This document shows positions 41,078-54,373 of a DNA stretch of 64,000 nucleotides, one piece after another. The notes beneath the pieces are model-generated. The model had not been told where the DNA came from. It worked only from the letters and a program-made list of their open reading frames with translations, and ran no database searches. Each line of letters begins with the position of its first letter. Positions within the stretch are counted from its first letter, which is position 1. Origin of the DNA: Tigriopus japonicus (taxonomy: Eukaryota; Arthropoda; Copepoda; Harpacticoida; Harpacticidae); assembly GCA_010645155.1 (NCBI GenBank), contig CM021315.1:1194782-1258781 (forward strand), given 5' to 3'. The translations under genes and the position numbers were made by a program.

Positions 41078-42239
41078 GGTTCAATCTAGAAGAGACAGGA
41101 ATTCAACCTGATTCCACATCATTAACTCGACAACTCATTTAGAAGTTTAACTCTACTACTCCTTTGTACGTTTCGGAATTCCAGCTGAATGTCGAGGTCC
41201 TGCTCTTCTTCAAATCACACAGATTGATCGACACGAAAAGCGCCTTTCCTTTTTTCTCGGACGGAATTTGTCGCTCTTCTCTTCCATTTTTCTGATTCGA
41301 GGAAATGCCAGCCTACGAGCTACTGAAAGGAAGTTTTTATTTGCCTAATTTTGCATTGTGACCATGGAAATACTTGCATACGACAAAACAAATATAGGCA
41401 GACAGAGAGAGTACGGAGGCTGGCTTTTTTAGAAGTAAAGAACGATCTTAGAGCGAATTTTGGCATATCTCGTTATTTAAAGACAAAAGGCGGGAACGAA
41501 TTGCGACTAGTGATGTGACTTGGGCAAGTAATGAGTCATCACAAACACTCAAGAACAAGTTGTTGACAAGCATTACTTGGGCAATACACCAATACACTTC
41601 CCAAGCTCAAGGAACATCGGAAGATGCAGTTGCCGGCAGTTGCTCTTTGAAGAGTTAAGATACTTGCAGTGTGACTTAGAAGAAAAAATGTCAAGTTGCA
41701 TTTTCGATGATCTTTTGACCTAAATAATTTAGCAATAAATAGTGGAAGTGATACAAAAAAATATTTCAATTTGGATAGCATTTGCAAAACCATGTTGTTT
41801 TTTGTTTTGGTTCTAGGCCACACATGAATGCACTTTTGAGGCTAATCAAGACCGAGATTTAGAAGTCACACTTCCAGAACAATCTCGTTTACTCAGAGTT
41901 GCCGGCATGAAAAAGTAAATGCCAAATCTTTTTTTAGTATTCTCGAAATATTTTGCATTTCCCCATGTGAGAGAATTGAAGTGTGTAATTTTCTTAAAAA
42001 TACATCCTTTCAAAGGTATGGGCCCTATTTAGCTGAATCAGCCTGGTTTAGTGAAATTCGGATGGCAAGTTTATTCTTCGTTCATAGCAAATTTGGCAAA
42101 CCTGTTAGCTGGGAAAAGTACTTGTACAAGCACCCAAGCTATGCCAAGCTTCAGCAAGCCCAAGCATTGTGCCAGTACCGCTTGCCCAATCTCTTGTTTG
42201 CCCCCCATCACTAATTGCGACACGTCTACCATCACAACT
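41078..42239. other. Intergenic stretch
   Basis: No supported gene; short frames at 41539-41823 and 41981-42278 have no recognisable domain. Confidence 0.35.
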
Positions 42240-42560
42240 CTTTCCTTCACCCCAGAAATTTCAGGGTGTCATGGTTGATCCAAGAAGCACTGAATTTCTG
42301 GAGTGGGCGGCTAACGATGAGAATAATGATTTCCAGAAGCGTTAATTCAAATTAATTGCTTGTATTTAGTAGACGACGTTTTTCAATTTTCAGCTCAATC
42401 GAAGAGCAGAGTGAAAAATCATGCCTTCTAAAACGTCTCAAAGAAAAAGCATTGATCTGAACACAAGAGGGAACTAAAATGTCGTAATGTTTTGGCCAGC
42501 CAAGTCTCATGGAAACTGGCAAGCTGCTTGTTAAGCCTCGTTCAGAGAGGACGGTTCTCA
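42240..42560. repeat. Dispersed copy of one arm of the foldback family at 54374-54836
   Basis: Shares CAAGAAGCAC, GAGAATAATGATTTCCAG, TTTTCAGCTCAATCGAA and TGCCTTCT in the same order as the foldback arms. It is a single arm with no opposite copy. Confidence 0.55.
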
Positions 42561-44731
42561 ACAAAGATTCTTAAATTTTAATTTCCATTACTCTCTAGAA
42601 GGGCTCAACTTCCTGGAATCTGTGGAACAGCAAAAACAATATTTTTCCTTTTGTACAAAGAGTAGCTTTATTTGACTATTAAAACAGAATTTGGACAAAT
42701 GCACGAAACGCAGCTGGAATCCAAAGATGAAACTTTGATCAACTCTTTCAACTTGTCTGTCGGATTTGCAGTAAATTGCAACTTTTGGCCATTTTCATCA
42801 ACCTCCATTTTTGACATTCAATGGATGATTGTTTTGCTTACACACTTCACAAGCATCAAATGTAATATATTACTATCTAGTTAATTTTTGGATTTTATGT
42901 GCAAACCAAGACTATGTTAAGAAGCAATCAATATCACAATTTCATGCACCATAGTGCAACTTTGGCGCTAAAAGACTGCAACTTTAAGACAAAAACATTT
43001 TAACCTCATGCGCGTTGTGACATAACCCAACGCTCTGGCTTTTTTTTTAGCTTCGTACACGTACAAACTCCGTACTCCGTACATGTGCTTATGGCAGACT
43101 TTACTGCCTTAAGAAGGCTTGCTCTGACGGCAAAGTTGTTCATTTTGAGAACAAGAGAGGACACTCCAGTAGGATGTGTTAAGGGCATGCTAAATCATGC
43201 AAGAGCCATCTAGGTGAAGCGAATGTTAGTTTTCTTTCAAATCCTAAATTACATGACAATTACATGTCAATTACAATTATTCCGTTCTTTTGCCTTTTCA
43301 AAACGATGAAAAATAAACAGATCCGCCTTTTTAAAGTTTTTAAAGTAGCGATACAACAATTGGCAACTTATATTCCCTGAAAGGTTTCTATGAAAGAGTG
43401 ATTTACAAAAACTAAAAGCTTATGAACGGCTTAAATATCAACAATGGTTTAACACTTTATTTTTGCACCTCATTTGTCTGCCCTTGGTTGTGAAAAGCCC
43501 TAAATCCTGACACAAAAATCATGGTCAAACGCTCTTGTAGTTTAAAAGTATTTAAACATCAAAGCTTGGGTGTGTATTGTAACAAAAGCTACCTGCTCGT
43601 GGCATCACATTGACCGCAAATTGATGACAAAATAATTGTTTTGCAAGTAGAAACTGATAAATTGGTTTTATGGCTAATTTGAGGAAGTAAGATTTTGAAA
43701 AGTAATTGGTAATTTGTAATTGAAAATTCGTCAATTACATGGCCAAATATATAATTAATTACAATTAGATGTAATTGTAATTGAAATTACAATTACTCCC
43801 CATCCGTGGTAAGCTTTGGTGGATTACATTCTGCGTCTTGTATTTTAATTCCGACAGCTTAGGTACCATGCTTTTTACAATAACTTACTGCTTGAACATA
43901 TGGTATATCGTAAATGAGTACGCACATACAGTATTAGCTTTTTAAAAATGTCAGCACGTTGATTGAGTACCGTTTTCAACCATTTTAAGAAGGTTCCTCA
44001 TTTAAAGAGGTTTACATGAGCCTGGATTTCTAAAGCAATTAGCTTCCAACTATCTACGAATTATGCGATGGGTAATTTGAATTTTTTCATGTACAAAAAC
44101 GCTAAAGCATTTTCATCCACCATTTTCCAGACAGATATTGAGTTCCCATGGCGGTTTGTCCAATCATCTGGTAATCCGATTCCCAAAAAGTGAGGCACTT
44201 CATCCAATCTTGAAACCCAAATTCACAATGCCAACCTAGTTTCGTTATCACTAGGGCTACATGTACATACGATGGTTAAAATTTCTGTTTAAGTGTTTGC
44301 TCAAATACCAAGACCAATGGCGCTTTTTGATGTCAGAGTATCAAGATGAATATTTATCTTGTGAATATGTACTTTTTAAAAGTAGCTCAAATAATTATAT
44401 TAATTCACTTAAAGCCACTAAAACTAACATATTTTCCCAAACCATATTAATGAGTACTCAGAGGCTCCTTATTTATGAATTGAAGCGAAAATATATCAAT
44501 ATATATCTAGCAGATAATATACCATCACTTCTTCAAATTTTCAAATTGTACTAAATAACCCCTGAATATTATATGCTTTTTCCAAATCGCAAAAATAACC
44601 AAGATTTTTTGTTATCTTTCAATTTTGTCTGAAATAAAAAATAAATGTAAAATATAAATTAAAACAAATTAAAAAGTTATATTTTTGGATCATTTTGTCT
44701 TTGGTGCTTTTAACAAATATAGTAAGACGGG
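42561..44731. other. Intergenic stretch, AT-rich
   Basis: Contains runs of ATTACAATTA/TAATTGTAATT near 43240-43280 and 43700-43800, which recur near 49610-49680 and 51040-51190. No gene was supported. Confidence 0.4.
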
Positions 44732-44822
44732 TTTTTTTTTGGGGGGGGGGCGGATTTTTAATACCGCTACAAGGAATGGGATTCCCTGTAAAGAAAGTTA
44801 ATCATTATTATAGTTTCAATAA

Positions 44823-46266
44823 TTAATGTTTATATGAAATTTGATCGACCAATGAGTTAGTGTTAGCAGATCTATACAACCCCTGTATAATGGGTTGGTC
44901 AGGAATAGTTTTTAAAAATTCGTCCAATCCTGCCTTAAATGCTGTTAGAGGATCAGCTCCAACATATTCCCGACCAAGACAAATAGGCAACAAATTGAAC
45001 AATGAAGGAGCCCGATAAAGAAGAGAGGAGGACTTCATTGATCGAACTAGCCTCGATTCCCTTGGATTTGGAGGTGCTCTCAAAACGCACGTAAAACCTC
45101 TACGATCGTTACAACTGATCTCAAATCCTGGGTTAGGACAGAGGCCATGAATGCTCTTGAAAACATACAGTATCAGATACCTTTCATACCTTCTCTGAGT
45201 ACTGTACAGCCCTAACTTCTGGAGCCTCTCCCAATACGAGAGCTCTCTCATTCCTGTGATGTACCTAGTGAAACATCTTTGGACCTGCTCGACCTTTTGC
45301 AAACCTGCCGAACTCATTGGAGCCCAAATGGGGGAGGCATATTCAAGATGCGGTTGAACAATCGACTTGTACTGAGTTAACATCGTAATACTATCTCTGG
45401 ACTTGAAAGTGCGATAGATCCAGCCGCACGTTTGAAATGCCTTCCCCACAATCAACTGGATATACTCATCAAACTTTCCATCATCTTGGACGACAACTCC
45501 TAAATCCCTCATGGACGAAACCTGCTCAATAGCACCACCTCCATTGTTTTTGAGCGGAACATCTAATTTTGACACCCCATACGTCATTGTGCGGAATTTC
45601 ATCCCGTTCAATGCCATATTACTCTCGCCAACCCAAGAGTAGACTTTCTCCAAGTCCTCAACTAAACATTTTGAGTCCTGACCCTTCCTTCCTTCCACAA
45701 ACTAATTTTGTGTCATCAGCATATGAAGAAATACTGGCTTTTATTCTAAACTTCTGGAGAGGAGCAATAAAGAGAATAAACAGGAGCGGACCTAAGATCG
45801 AACCTTGTGGAACACCTGACTTGACATCATACGTGCCACTAAATGATCCTTCAACCTTGATTATTTGCTTCCTATCACTCATGAAACTGCCAATCCAATT
45901 CAGGATCGTACCCTGGATCCCAAACTCTTTGAGTTGATCAAGCAAAAGACCATGATCTACCTTATCAAAGGCCTAGGCAAAGTCAAGATAGATTACATCA
46001 ACTGACTCGTGACTTTCGAGCCCTCCAATGATCTGCTCAATATGATCAACCAATTGAGTTACTGTACTAAAATGGGCTCGAAACGCGTGCTGCCCTAGGG
46101 GAATGATATCATGGGCCTCCAAATAGTCAACAAGCTTGGAATTCATGATCTTCTCAAAGACCTTTGCAATACTGAAAGTCAGAGAAATGGGCCTGTAATT
46201 ACTAGGGAGTGACTTATCCCCGCCCTTAAAGATATGAGCTACTTTTAGAGAAGAGGGAAACTTGCC
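44823..46266 (-). pseudogene. Reverse transcriptase of copy C
   Basis: Two overlapping frames: 45945-45658 with KSGVPQGSILGPLLFILFI and SSYADDTKLVCG, and 45698-44823 with the thumb and C-terminal domain (YKSIVQPHLEYASPIWAP, TGMRELSYWERLQKLGLYST, LPICLGREY). The +4 shift falls between them. Upstream, LDFA is followed by TAG. Compared with copy A, the residue after EYA is Ser, so the A-specific stop is absent here. Confidence 0.87.
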
Positions 46267-46267
46267 C

Positions 46268-46907
46268 TGAGGTGAGTTTTTTAAACGTTCTACCTCGGAG
46301 GTAACTACAATATAGCGTAACTTTATGGAATAGCGGAGCTGCTGTGTTCAAATTAGTTAGTACGTTGACAAATTTACAGTCGGACTGTAAAAGTTATTTC
46401 GTTAGTACGAGCCAGTGCAAAACGGGTTTCGTGAAGAAACCTCTTTATTTTCAAGCAGAAGTCGGCCTTTTCCAGTTTATTTTCGCGGAACTTTCCTTTA
46501 AACATCTCTCAAATCTACTTTTCAGACCAGAAAAGTGAGATATGTTGATGATATGCGTTTATTTCGGATGGAATCTTTGAACTTAGCTCAAGTAAATATA
46601 TTCCACATGTGATTTTTTGAAGTATGCATGTTCAACTCCTTTAGGTTGTTATAAAGGTTGCCACAGGAAAACAAACACCTTTCCTTTGATTTTCCCGCCT
46701 CAACATTTGGTTGTACCGTAGATGTCGACTTTGCTCGACCAAAAAGCTCTAACTTGGAAGAAAACTAGTTCGGAATGACCAATTCTTTAAAAAACTCAAT
46801 TTACAGTTGACCTTTATTATCATGTAGCTCCTTGATACAAAGCTACAAGGTAACTATTAATGAACTGGCTACTTTGTAAATCTTTAAAAGACTCACCTCA
46901 GAGGTGA
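46268..46907. mobile_element. 634-bp insertion in copy C with short inverted repeats
   Basis: Copies A and D run straight from GCCCTGA to TCTAAGA; copy C has 46271-46904 in between. CTGAGGTGAGT at the left end and its reverse complement ACTCACCTCAG near the right end continue as imperfect inverted repeats of about 20 bp. TGA at 46268-46270 and 46905-46907 is a possible 3-bp target duplication. No transposase is recognisable. Confidence 0.7.
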
Positions 46908-47848
46908 TCTAAGATGCAACGCATCATGTAGGAGAAAACAGGGGCAAGAATCTGTGAACATTTCATCAGAATCAGAGATGTCACCCCATCAGGTCCAGGA
47001 AAACTCGAGAGCTTTAAGCTCTTGATGGCCTCAAAATCATCTTGATCTGTGACTACCAGATCCTCCAATTGATTAACCTAACTATCAATGCCAGTCTCAT
47101 CAACAACATTGCTACAGTCATGGCCAACTCTGTCTACCCTTTTTGGAATTGAAAATACAGTTGAGAACTGATCTCCAAGCATATTGGCCATAACCTCACT
47201 ATCATTAAAACTAACCTCAAAAGGTCCAACAGGATGCTTCATTTTTCTCTTTGAATTTGCAAACGAGAAAAACGCCTTTTGATTAGTCTTAACCTCCTGG
47301 ATCACTCTCTTTTACTTTTCAATCTGACCAGAATCAATGGAGGCCCTAATTTTTGATTGGACCACATCCAATTTGCTTTGGAGGCTGGCTACAACAAATG
47401 GATTTGAAGTACGTCGAAGTCTATTCGAAAGCTGACAACTCCGTTTGAACAACTTTTTCTAACCTTTGGAATTCTAGACAATGAACCTACCTTTTGCCAC
47501 CATTTCTGGAATACCGGTGGACAAACAAACCTCGTCAAAAAGTGAAACAAGCCTATTTATAGCTTCATCTACTGATGGTTCCTGCTTCAGAATGCAAATC
47601 AAGTCCAACTCGCCTAATCTTTCAACAATAGTGGGCCAGTGTTCATCTTTGAACTTAAACTTGGCCACGCCCACCTTTTCAGCAGGTTTAACTCTAGAGC
47701 TCGCCGGCTTTTGAGTAATGGTCGACCCTATCTCAAGAATGTGATGATCTGAAATGGGGCAACATGGGGCAACATGGACATACTGGATCAGATCAGGGTC
47801 ATTGGAAAAACTAAGTCCAGAACACCCTCTGATCTTTGTTGATCCGAT

Positions 47849-47945
47849 CCCCAACAGGATGCGAACCTACGCCATCTGGGGAAGCACTTACACTCGGCTC
47901 TTGTAAGAACACATTAGTACGCGCGGCCACTCTGGCTTCCTTAAG
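47849..47945 (-). repeat. tRNA-derived SINE-like copy 1
   Basis: On the minus strand: GCCAGAGTGGCCGCGCG (A-box region of a type II tRNA), a long variable-arm-like middle, and GTAGGTTCGCATCC (B box with one change). It matches 48620-48711 along its length. The resemblance is to Leu/Ser-type tRNAs with a long variable arm. The acceptor stem does not close, so it is not a working tRNA gene. Confidence 0.6.
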
Positions 47946-48562
47946 CTTTTAGTTTGGGAAAATATTTTGGTTTTTATGGTTTTAAATGAACTAATTATTA
48001 TATAATTTGGCTTCGTTGAAATATTCCAAGCTTGATTAAAAATTTGATTTGTCAACAACCTGGGATCAATGGCTACAAAAGAACTTTTCCCTTGAGTAAC
48101 AAAATTTAAATCTGTGAACACCAAAGTTTGAGATTTAACCCACCTCTAGTTATTTGGCCCCAAGAATCCCTCGCTGAATTCGTCCAACCAAACTAATCCA
48201 TGAAACTTGCCAAATTAGTGAGTTCACAGAAGGGAAAATTTTGAAATGCTTTGTTTTGTGCCTGTGGCCTCCTGTGTAGGCTTTGCTTCTCCCAAATTAC
48301 AAAAAGATGCTCAATGCAGATGATAATTCAATTTGCAAGCATTAATTTGCCCATTTATATAATTTGGCAGTGAAATACTTGTTCTTTTCTCATACGTTTG
48401 TACTAGAGCTGTGCATCGAAACCGACTTTTCGGATCCAATCGAATCCGAATCCGCCGACGCAAGAATTTTTGGATTCAGATTCGTTCGGATTTCATCGCG
48501 AATTTTCGGATTCGGATTCGTTCGGATTGAGCATCAAATTTTTGGATTCGAATTGTGTTCGA

Positions 48563-48597
48563 TTAGTACGCGCGGCCACTCCGGCTTCCTTAACGGA
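48563..48597 (-). repeat. Partial third SINE head
   Basis: On the minus strand it contains GGAGTGGCCGCGCGTACTAA, the 5' head of the same family, cut off before the B box. Confidence 0.5.
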
Positions 48598-48619
48598 TTT
48601 CTCCCGACAGCTTCAATTC

Positions 48620-48711
48620 GACCCCCAACAGGATTCGAACCTACGCCGTCTGGGGAAGCACTTACACTCGGCACTTTTAAGAACGCGCTAGTACGCGTGG
48701 CCACTCTGGCC
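48620..48711 (-). repeat. tRNA-derived SINE-like copy 2
   Basis: On the minus strand: GGCCAGAGTGGCCACGCG (A-box region), TTCTTAAAAG where an anticodon loop would be, and a perfect B box GGTTCGAATCC. It is the best preserved of the three related segments. Confidence 0.6.
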
Positions 48712-51700
48712 TCAATATATTGTTTGCTTTTTCCCCTAAATTTCAAAATTGATTTCTGTTTTTCCTAAGTTTCAACATTTTTTGGCATTTTACCTCAATT
48801 TTTACATTTTTTTGCCTTTCTTCTCCTAAATTTCAACTTTTTTGCCTATTTTTTCCTAAATTTCAACACTTTTTGCCCTTTTTTCTTACATTTTAATGGC
48901 ATTTTTTGGGACTATTTTTCAACAATTTTTCCGGGTTCTAGTTATCACTTTCCAACTCTCACAACACGCGGGGCTCGGATAATTTCTAACCGATAGTTGT
49001 AAAAGGAACTCAAATGGCCTACAAGGTCAGATTCAATGCAAATGAGATCGCAGAATGTACGGTTACGTGACTTTGATTTGAGTATGTGTTTGTGTGCCTT
49101 TAAATTATGCGTATTTTAACAGGTTTCAGTTTGACGACGGGTAGGCGTTATGGTTAGAAGCCTTCAGGTTGTTCGTATCGCCTCGCAAATTGTCTTCAAC
49201 AAGCACATCTCATCCTCATCATCACATCACATCACCACTACAAACATCAACAACAACGTCAACAACATCATCCTCCTCTCATTATTCAAGCCAGGGTTGC
49301 CAAGTTTTGGAGAAGCCTCTCGGCTACTTTTGGTGTGAAATTCGGACATTTTCAGTCGTCAAAAACTTTTTCAAACAAAAAATCCAGAACATTTTCAAAC
49401 AAGCAGTTTTTCACCATGGAATTGAAAGCATTCCGTCTGAAAAATAATTGCATCACAATAACGCAAATTTCAATTCCCTCAATCAGCATTTGCCCCAAAC
49501 TCTTAAATAACGTTCCACTGTACTTAAAAATTGTTTGAATTTGGTATAGAAATTTGCAAACGTAATGAGGTATGTTTCAGATCCAGAATACCATGAGGAT
49601 TTGCAGACCTGTGTTGTAATTGTAATTGAAATTACAATTACGTAATTGCAATCACATTTCCAAGCAATTACAATTACATTTCCAAGATTGCAAAATTGCA
49701 AAAAGGACAGAGAAAACTTGAAAAGTTCCATCCCAAAGTAAGAAAATGGCCTTGCCATTCGTTTTCCTTGAACTTATGCCTTATGATCTGATCTTTATTG
49801 GCGGTGGGATCACTTGATTTTTTTATTATTATTGGTTCTTCTTCAATTTGTTTCTTCCCTTTTCAAATTGTATTCACGGCCAACACTTAGTACACTATGC
49901 TACTAGAAGAAGTGTTCGAGCAAAACAATAAATAAAGAAATATGAAAGCAAGTCCATAAAGGATATATTTGTGGATTCTTTCTTCCGTGAGTGGGGCCAA
50001 AATCGTCCGGTCGGACTCCGTAAAGGTTTTAAATTCCGAAATCGACCAATCAATGATTGGAATTGTTGGCGGCTGGGAAAGGTTGCTCCACGGAAATCGT
50101 TGTTTTTGTCTTACGACTCAAGACTTTCGATCGGATCTTTCTTAGTGCCGGTGAACAATAACATTTCTCTATTCACGCAATTACGACGGAAATAAGTTTG
50201 CCTTTTTGTATAAAAGCGCTTTCTCATCTATATTTTATGTGCAAATTTGTCAATTTTTTGACCATAATTGATGATACAACAAGATCTATTCATCAAATTG
50301 AAATCATTTTAAGAGGATAGTTACAATTTAAGATCTCAAATCTAGTAAAAATTCCTTGGCAAAATACTCCTCTCGACCTGTCAAGTGAGGCGACATCTAC
50401 GTTTGACTTTATTCAACTTCAACAGTTGTATTCAGTACGAACACCCCATCACATTTTCACCTATAGAGGTCTATAGAGTGGAGATACTAGAGCAGGCCGG
50501 TCGTGAAATTTCATTGTGGGCAGCAAGGGCCGTTTATCATCAGCGACTAGTTGAAACTTGCCCAAACAAACGTATTCGTAGAAGGCACATTTTTGAAAAA
50601 GCATAAGTTTTTGGCCATGTGGCCTCCTGTCTACGCTTTGCTTCTCCCAAATTATACTAAGGTGCTCAATGAAGATAATAATTTGATTCACAGGCATTAG
50701 TACACGCAATTGAAAATATGTCTTGCACACTTTTATTTGTACTATGATCTTCCACTTGTTTGGGCAAGTATTTCACGATATTCTTCGGAAATATTTGCCT
50801 TTTCATGCAACTTCTGTCCAGTTTCAGCAATAAGCAAGACAGACAAAATGACGAGAATCGCCTCTCTAAACTCCGCTAAGTTTTCACCAACATAGGAAGT
50901 TCTGTAATTAAAATTTTCGCAGATATTCCCCCACCCTTCCAAAACTTTTCAGCATGCAAATCGTGTCACCCAAAATTCAAAAGGTTTGAATGCTTCTTGC
51001 TCATTTTGCTCTTAAAAAGAAAGAAATTGCAATTGGGTTTGGAAAACAATGTAATTGAAATGTAATTCAATCAATTGTTGAGAGTAATTGTAATTGATTA
51101 AATTTGAAAATAAAGTAATTGCAATTGTATTTAATTACTCTTGAGATCAAAGTACTTGTAATTGCAATTAATTACATTTGAAAAGTAATTGACACAGTTC
51201 TGAGAATCTATATTGTCATCTATATTTTACGTGCAAATTTGTCAATTTTTTGAGGATTCGTATATCAGTTGCAAGGATGCTTCATTTTGATTGGTTCATT
51301 TTTGACTAGTTTACCATTTAATGACAATTTGAGTGATTAAATGAAACCAAAAGTTTCTTCTGAAAGAGTGTTTAACATAAATCAGAATTCAAACAAAAAT
51401 CAAACAAAAAATTATGTTGAGGGTATTTCTTATTCTAAAAATAACCACTATATCAAAATCTGAAATATCGCGAGAGTGCCGAGTGCCGAGTTTTTGGACA
51501 TAATCTGATTATTTTACTTATCTCCTCCCGTCTTAATGGTTGGCAATTGCAAAATCCCTGCAGTCGAAAGTGTCAAAATTCTTGGAATTTACTATGCTCC
51601 GGTAGGCGGCACATGGTTCAGGTCATATGTATTAAGATTTCAGACCAATGCAGATCCATTTCACACAATATTTAACAACAAGTACTAAGATTTTCAATTT

Positions 51701-51928
51701 CTTAATTTTACGAACTTTCAACCGGTCCAATCTGCCGTGACTTGGGGTTCGCCAAGAGCACAACCAAATCTTTTTAGAGGTGATTTAGAACACTTGAATA
51801 ACAATGGGGCGTTTTGTAGTATTTCCTATCATGGCAAGATTTTAAGAAGGGCTGTGAAATGAGACAGAACTCAGAAAGTACAAAGAGGAAAAAGAATGCA
51901 TAACTTAGGGTATGAAACATTGGTTGAT
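48712..51928. other. Intergenic stretch, AT-rich, with low-complexity repeats
   Basis: 48770-48930 holds TTTTTGCC...CCTAAATTTCAAC-type tandem repeats. A segment at 50610-50700 (GTGGCCTCCTGTCTACGCTT) repeats 48260-48340. TCAATTTTTTGA-containing pieces recur at 50228 and 51222. No gene was supported. Confidence 0.4.
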
Positions 51929-52164
51929 CAGGGGTGGGCAACCGGTGGGCTGCAGCCCTTGGGTGGTCTTTGGTGGACCCAGAAGCCAGGAGAAAGTCCA
52001 AAATAGTGGGCCTTCGAGACATCCATAGTGCTGTTATCATAGGCCAAAGCTCTTTGATCGTTAATTTGTGGGCCCCTGAACCTACCAATGTCTATTTGGT
52101 GGGCCCCTGAAAACATGTAATCAAATATGGTAGGCCTTGACCCAAAAGTGGCTGCCGACCCCTG
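51929..52164. mobile_element. hAT-like MITE (236 bp)
   Basis: Starts CAGGGGTGGGCAACC and ends with the reverse complement of CAGGGGTCGGCAGCC, the classic hAT terminal form. The interior contains GTGGGCCCCTGAA twice. No matching 8-bp duplication is left at the ends, so it is old or rearranged. Confidence 0.65.
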
Positions 52165-52609
52165 TTTTACCTGTTTTAAGCCATGTGATGCCAACATGAG
52201 GCTTCCTATTTTCAAGCTCTGAAATCAATTATCTGACATGTAGAGTAAGGTCTTAAGTGGTACAAAAGTGCACTAAAAAGGATGTACCAAAGTGGACGTA
52301 GAGTGTTCTCCGAGTGCCCTGAGTTGTTCAGTTTGTTTTGTCTTATCCAATGAAAGCGATTTTCCACATCTTCTTGGTTCTATATTGCTTGACTTCCCAT
52401 ATTTCCTATATCTTTTACGGCATGGGCACAATGGTTGGAAACTGGGCATGCAGAAATTGAATTCATTGTATAACATATATACAATGTATACAATATATAA
52501 CAATGTTATAATATTGAATAACACATATTTACATGTTGTTAATGAAAAAAAACTCCTATGGACAAATTTACCTCTCTTCAAAAGGTGGGTCGCATCTAAA
52601 TCTTCAGTT

Positions 52610-52905
52610 NNNNNNNNNNNNNNNNNNNNNNNNNNNNNNNNNNNNNNNNNNNNNNNNNNNNNNNNNNNNNNNNNNNNNNNNNNNNNNNNNNNNNNNNNNN
52701 NNNNNNNNNNNNNNNNNNNNNNNNNNNNNNNNNNNNNNNNNNNNNNNNNNNNNNNNNNNNNNNNNNNNNNNNNNNNNNNNNNNNNNNNNNNNNNNNNNNN
52801 NNNNNNNNNNNNNNNNNNNNNNNNNNNNNNNNNNNNNNNNNNNNNNNNNNNNNNNNNNNNNNNNNNNNNNNNNNNNNNNNNNNNNNNNNNNNNNNNNNNN
52901 NNNNN
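52610..52905. other. Assembly gap (296 N)
   Basis: A run of N only; sequence unknown. Confidence 1.
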
Positions 52906-53940
52906 AAAAATCCTTCAGAAAGTATTTTCTAAGTAATGGTTGAAACATTCGAAAAAAGAATCAATCGAAAATAGATAATAAAAGCATATGATGTGTAATT
53001 CCATTCCGTATATAACAGCGGGAAGTGATTACCATCAACGGAAAAAGATTCAAAAGTCAACATGAAATTGGAGCAGCTTGATCGCAACGGCAACTTTAAA
53101 CAATCATGATTCTCAATCAAACTTAACAACCTTTCTTGAAATTCGCCTTTCAAACTACCGTAACAAGCAACTTCAATGAAATTTAAAGCACTATTGTGGT
53201 GACAAAGGAAAAGCGCGTTGGTTGTAAATGAGCGCGTAAATGAGGTACAAACCTTCAAATCAAAAAACCTTATACTGATCAGGAATCTCAGCAAGTTTGC
53301 TTCCCTCAAAGTCTTGCAAAGTCTCTTTTGGTATCATATTAGTTTGAAAATTACAAGTTCCGATACTGACTCATATTCATCATGGTATATTGTGTTATAC
53401 TCTGCTCACCTCTCACACAATTATGTTTGATTGTGTAGGTACGCAGAAGGTCGGTAAAAGGGATACAAAGCTTTACTAATGTCGTTGTTTTTGAAAATCA
53501 ATTAAATTCTTCTGGAGCATTATTAGAAGGGAATGAGTGACATAAAAATTTAAATTTTATTTTTAAACGATAAAGTTTGAAAACTTTGACCAGTTTGGTG
53601 GTTTTCAAAAAAACCTTCAGGGCCTATAAAGAATGTCCTCGATTCGCTCCTCAACTTGGATACTGGTTGTCTAACACTCGCGTCGGTCAAATGATTCAAT
53701 TCCTTTAACGACCAAATGACGGTTTCTATTTGAAACAAAGAAATACATCAACACAATAAACAAGCATAAATATTGTTAAAAAGCATTACCAACATATCCA
53801 GTGCTATATAAAGTTTATCACTAATTAAAATGGTCTCTTGCCAACCACGAATCTCCACCTTAGAAAATACGCGACAAAATGCACCTGTTGCTCACAAGTT
53901 ACTAACTGAGTTCAATAAGAGCAAAACGGGAACAATAAAT

Positions 53941-53992
53941 TGCCTTTTCAGGGCCCCCTGGAAAATGTCAGGGCCCCAGTTTAAGAACCGCT
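53941..53992. repeat. hAT-type terminal sequence (single end)
   Basis: Reverse-complemented it reads CAGCGGTTCTTAAACTGGGG and then CCCTGAC, the form seen at ends of many hAT elements. No opposite end was found nearby. Confidence 0.5.
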
Positions 53993-54373
53993 GATTATAG
54001 TATATTGTCATTCTTCTTATCATTTAGTTTCAGTCCCACTTTTTCAATAAAAACTTCCTTTCGAAACGCCTTGTAGTCAGTCCATTGTCGAACGAGACCA
54101 AGGTCCCCATTGACACAGGTTTATAGCGAACATTTGATACACGTAAAACTTTCATAAATTGTATAGCTTTACGCCAAAACATTTTTTAAAAGAACTGAAG
54201 GCTGATGGAGAAATAAAACCTGCCATTAAAGTACTATGCGGAAGCTTGGCTTTTATAGAACTGAAAGGTTCGTTCAAAGCACAAGGAAATCATCATTGAA
54301 CTACGCCACCTTATGAATGGCACGCTAAATGTTTATTATTTTCAATGAAAATGCTTGTAATACGCTTTGTTAC

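Larger units (their letters stand above)
44732..47848 (-). mobile_element. Non-LTR retrotransposon copy C, the longest copy
   Basis: Running right to left: the end of the endonuclease domain with CPISDHHILEIGST (47854-47474), a linker region (47305-47078), RT (46900-46905 and 46270 to about 45650), the C-terminal region (45698-44823), 3' UTR, and a tail of C10 then A9 (44732-44751). It is 5'-truncated where a tRNA-derived SINE begins at 47849. It is defective: a TAG at 45973-45975 in the LDFA-AFDKV motif, a 4-bp insertion at about 45682-45696 that shifts frame after the YADD region, and a 634-bp insertion at 46271-46904. Both point defects are shared with copy D. Confidence 0.87.

Noticed and set aside
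48620..48711. Functional tRNA-Leu or tRNA-Ser gene
   Set aside because: A perfect B box is present but the acceptor stem cannot pair and near-identical decayed copies lie nearby, so a SINE-like origin is more likely.
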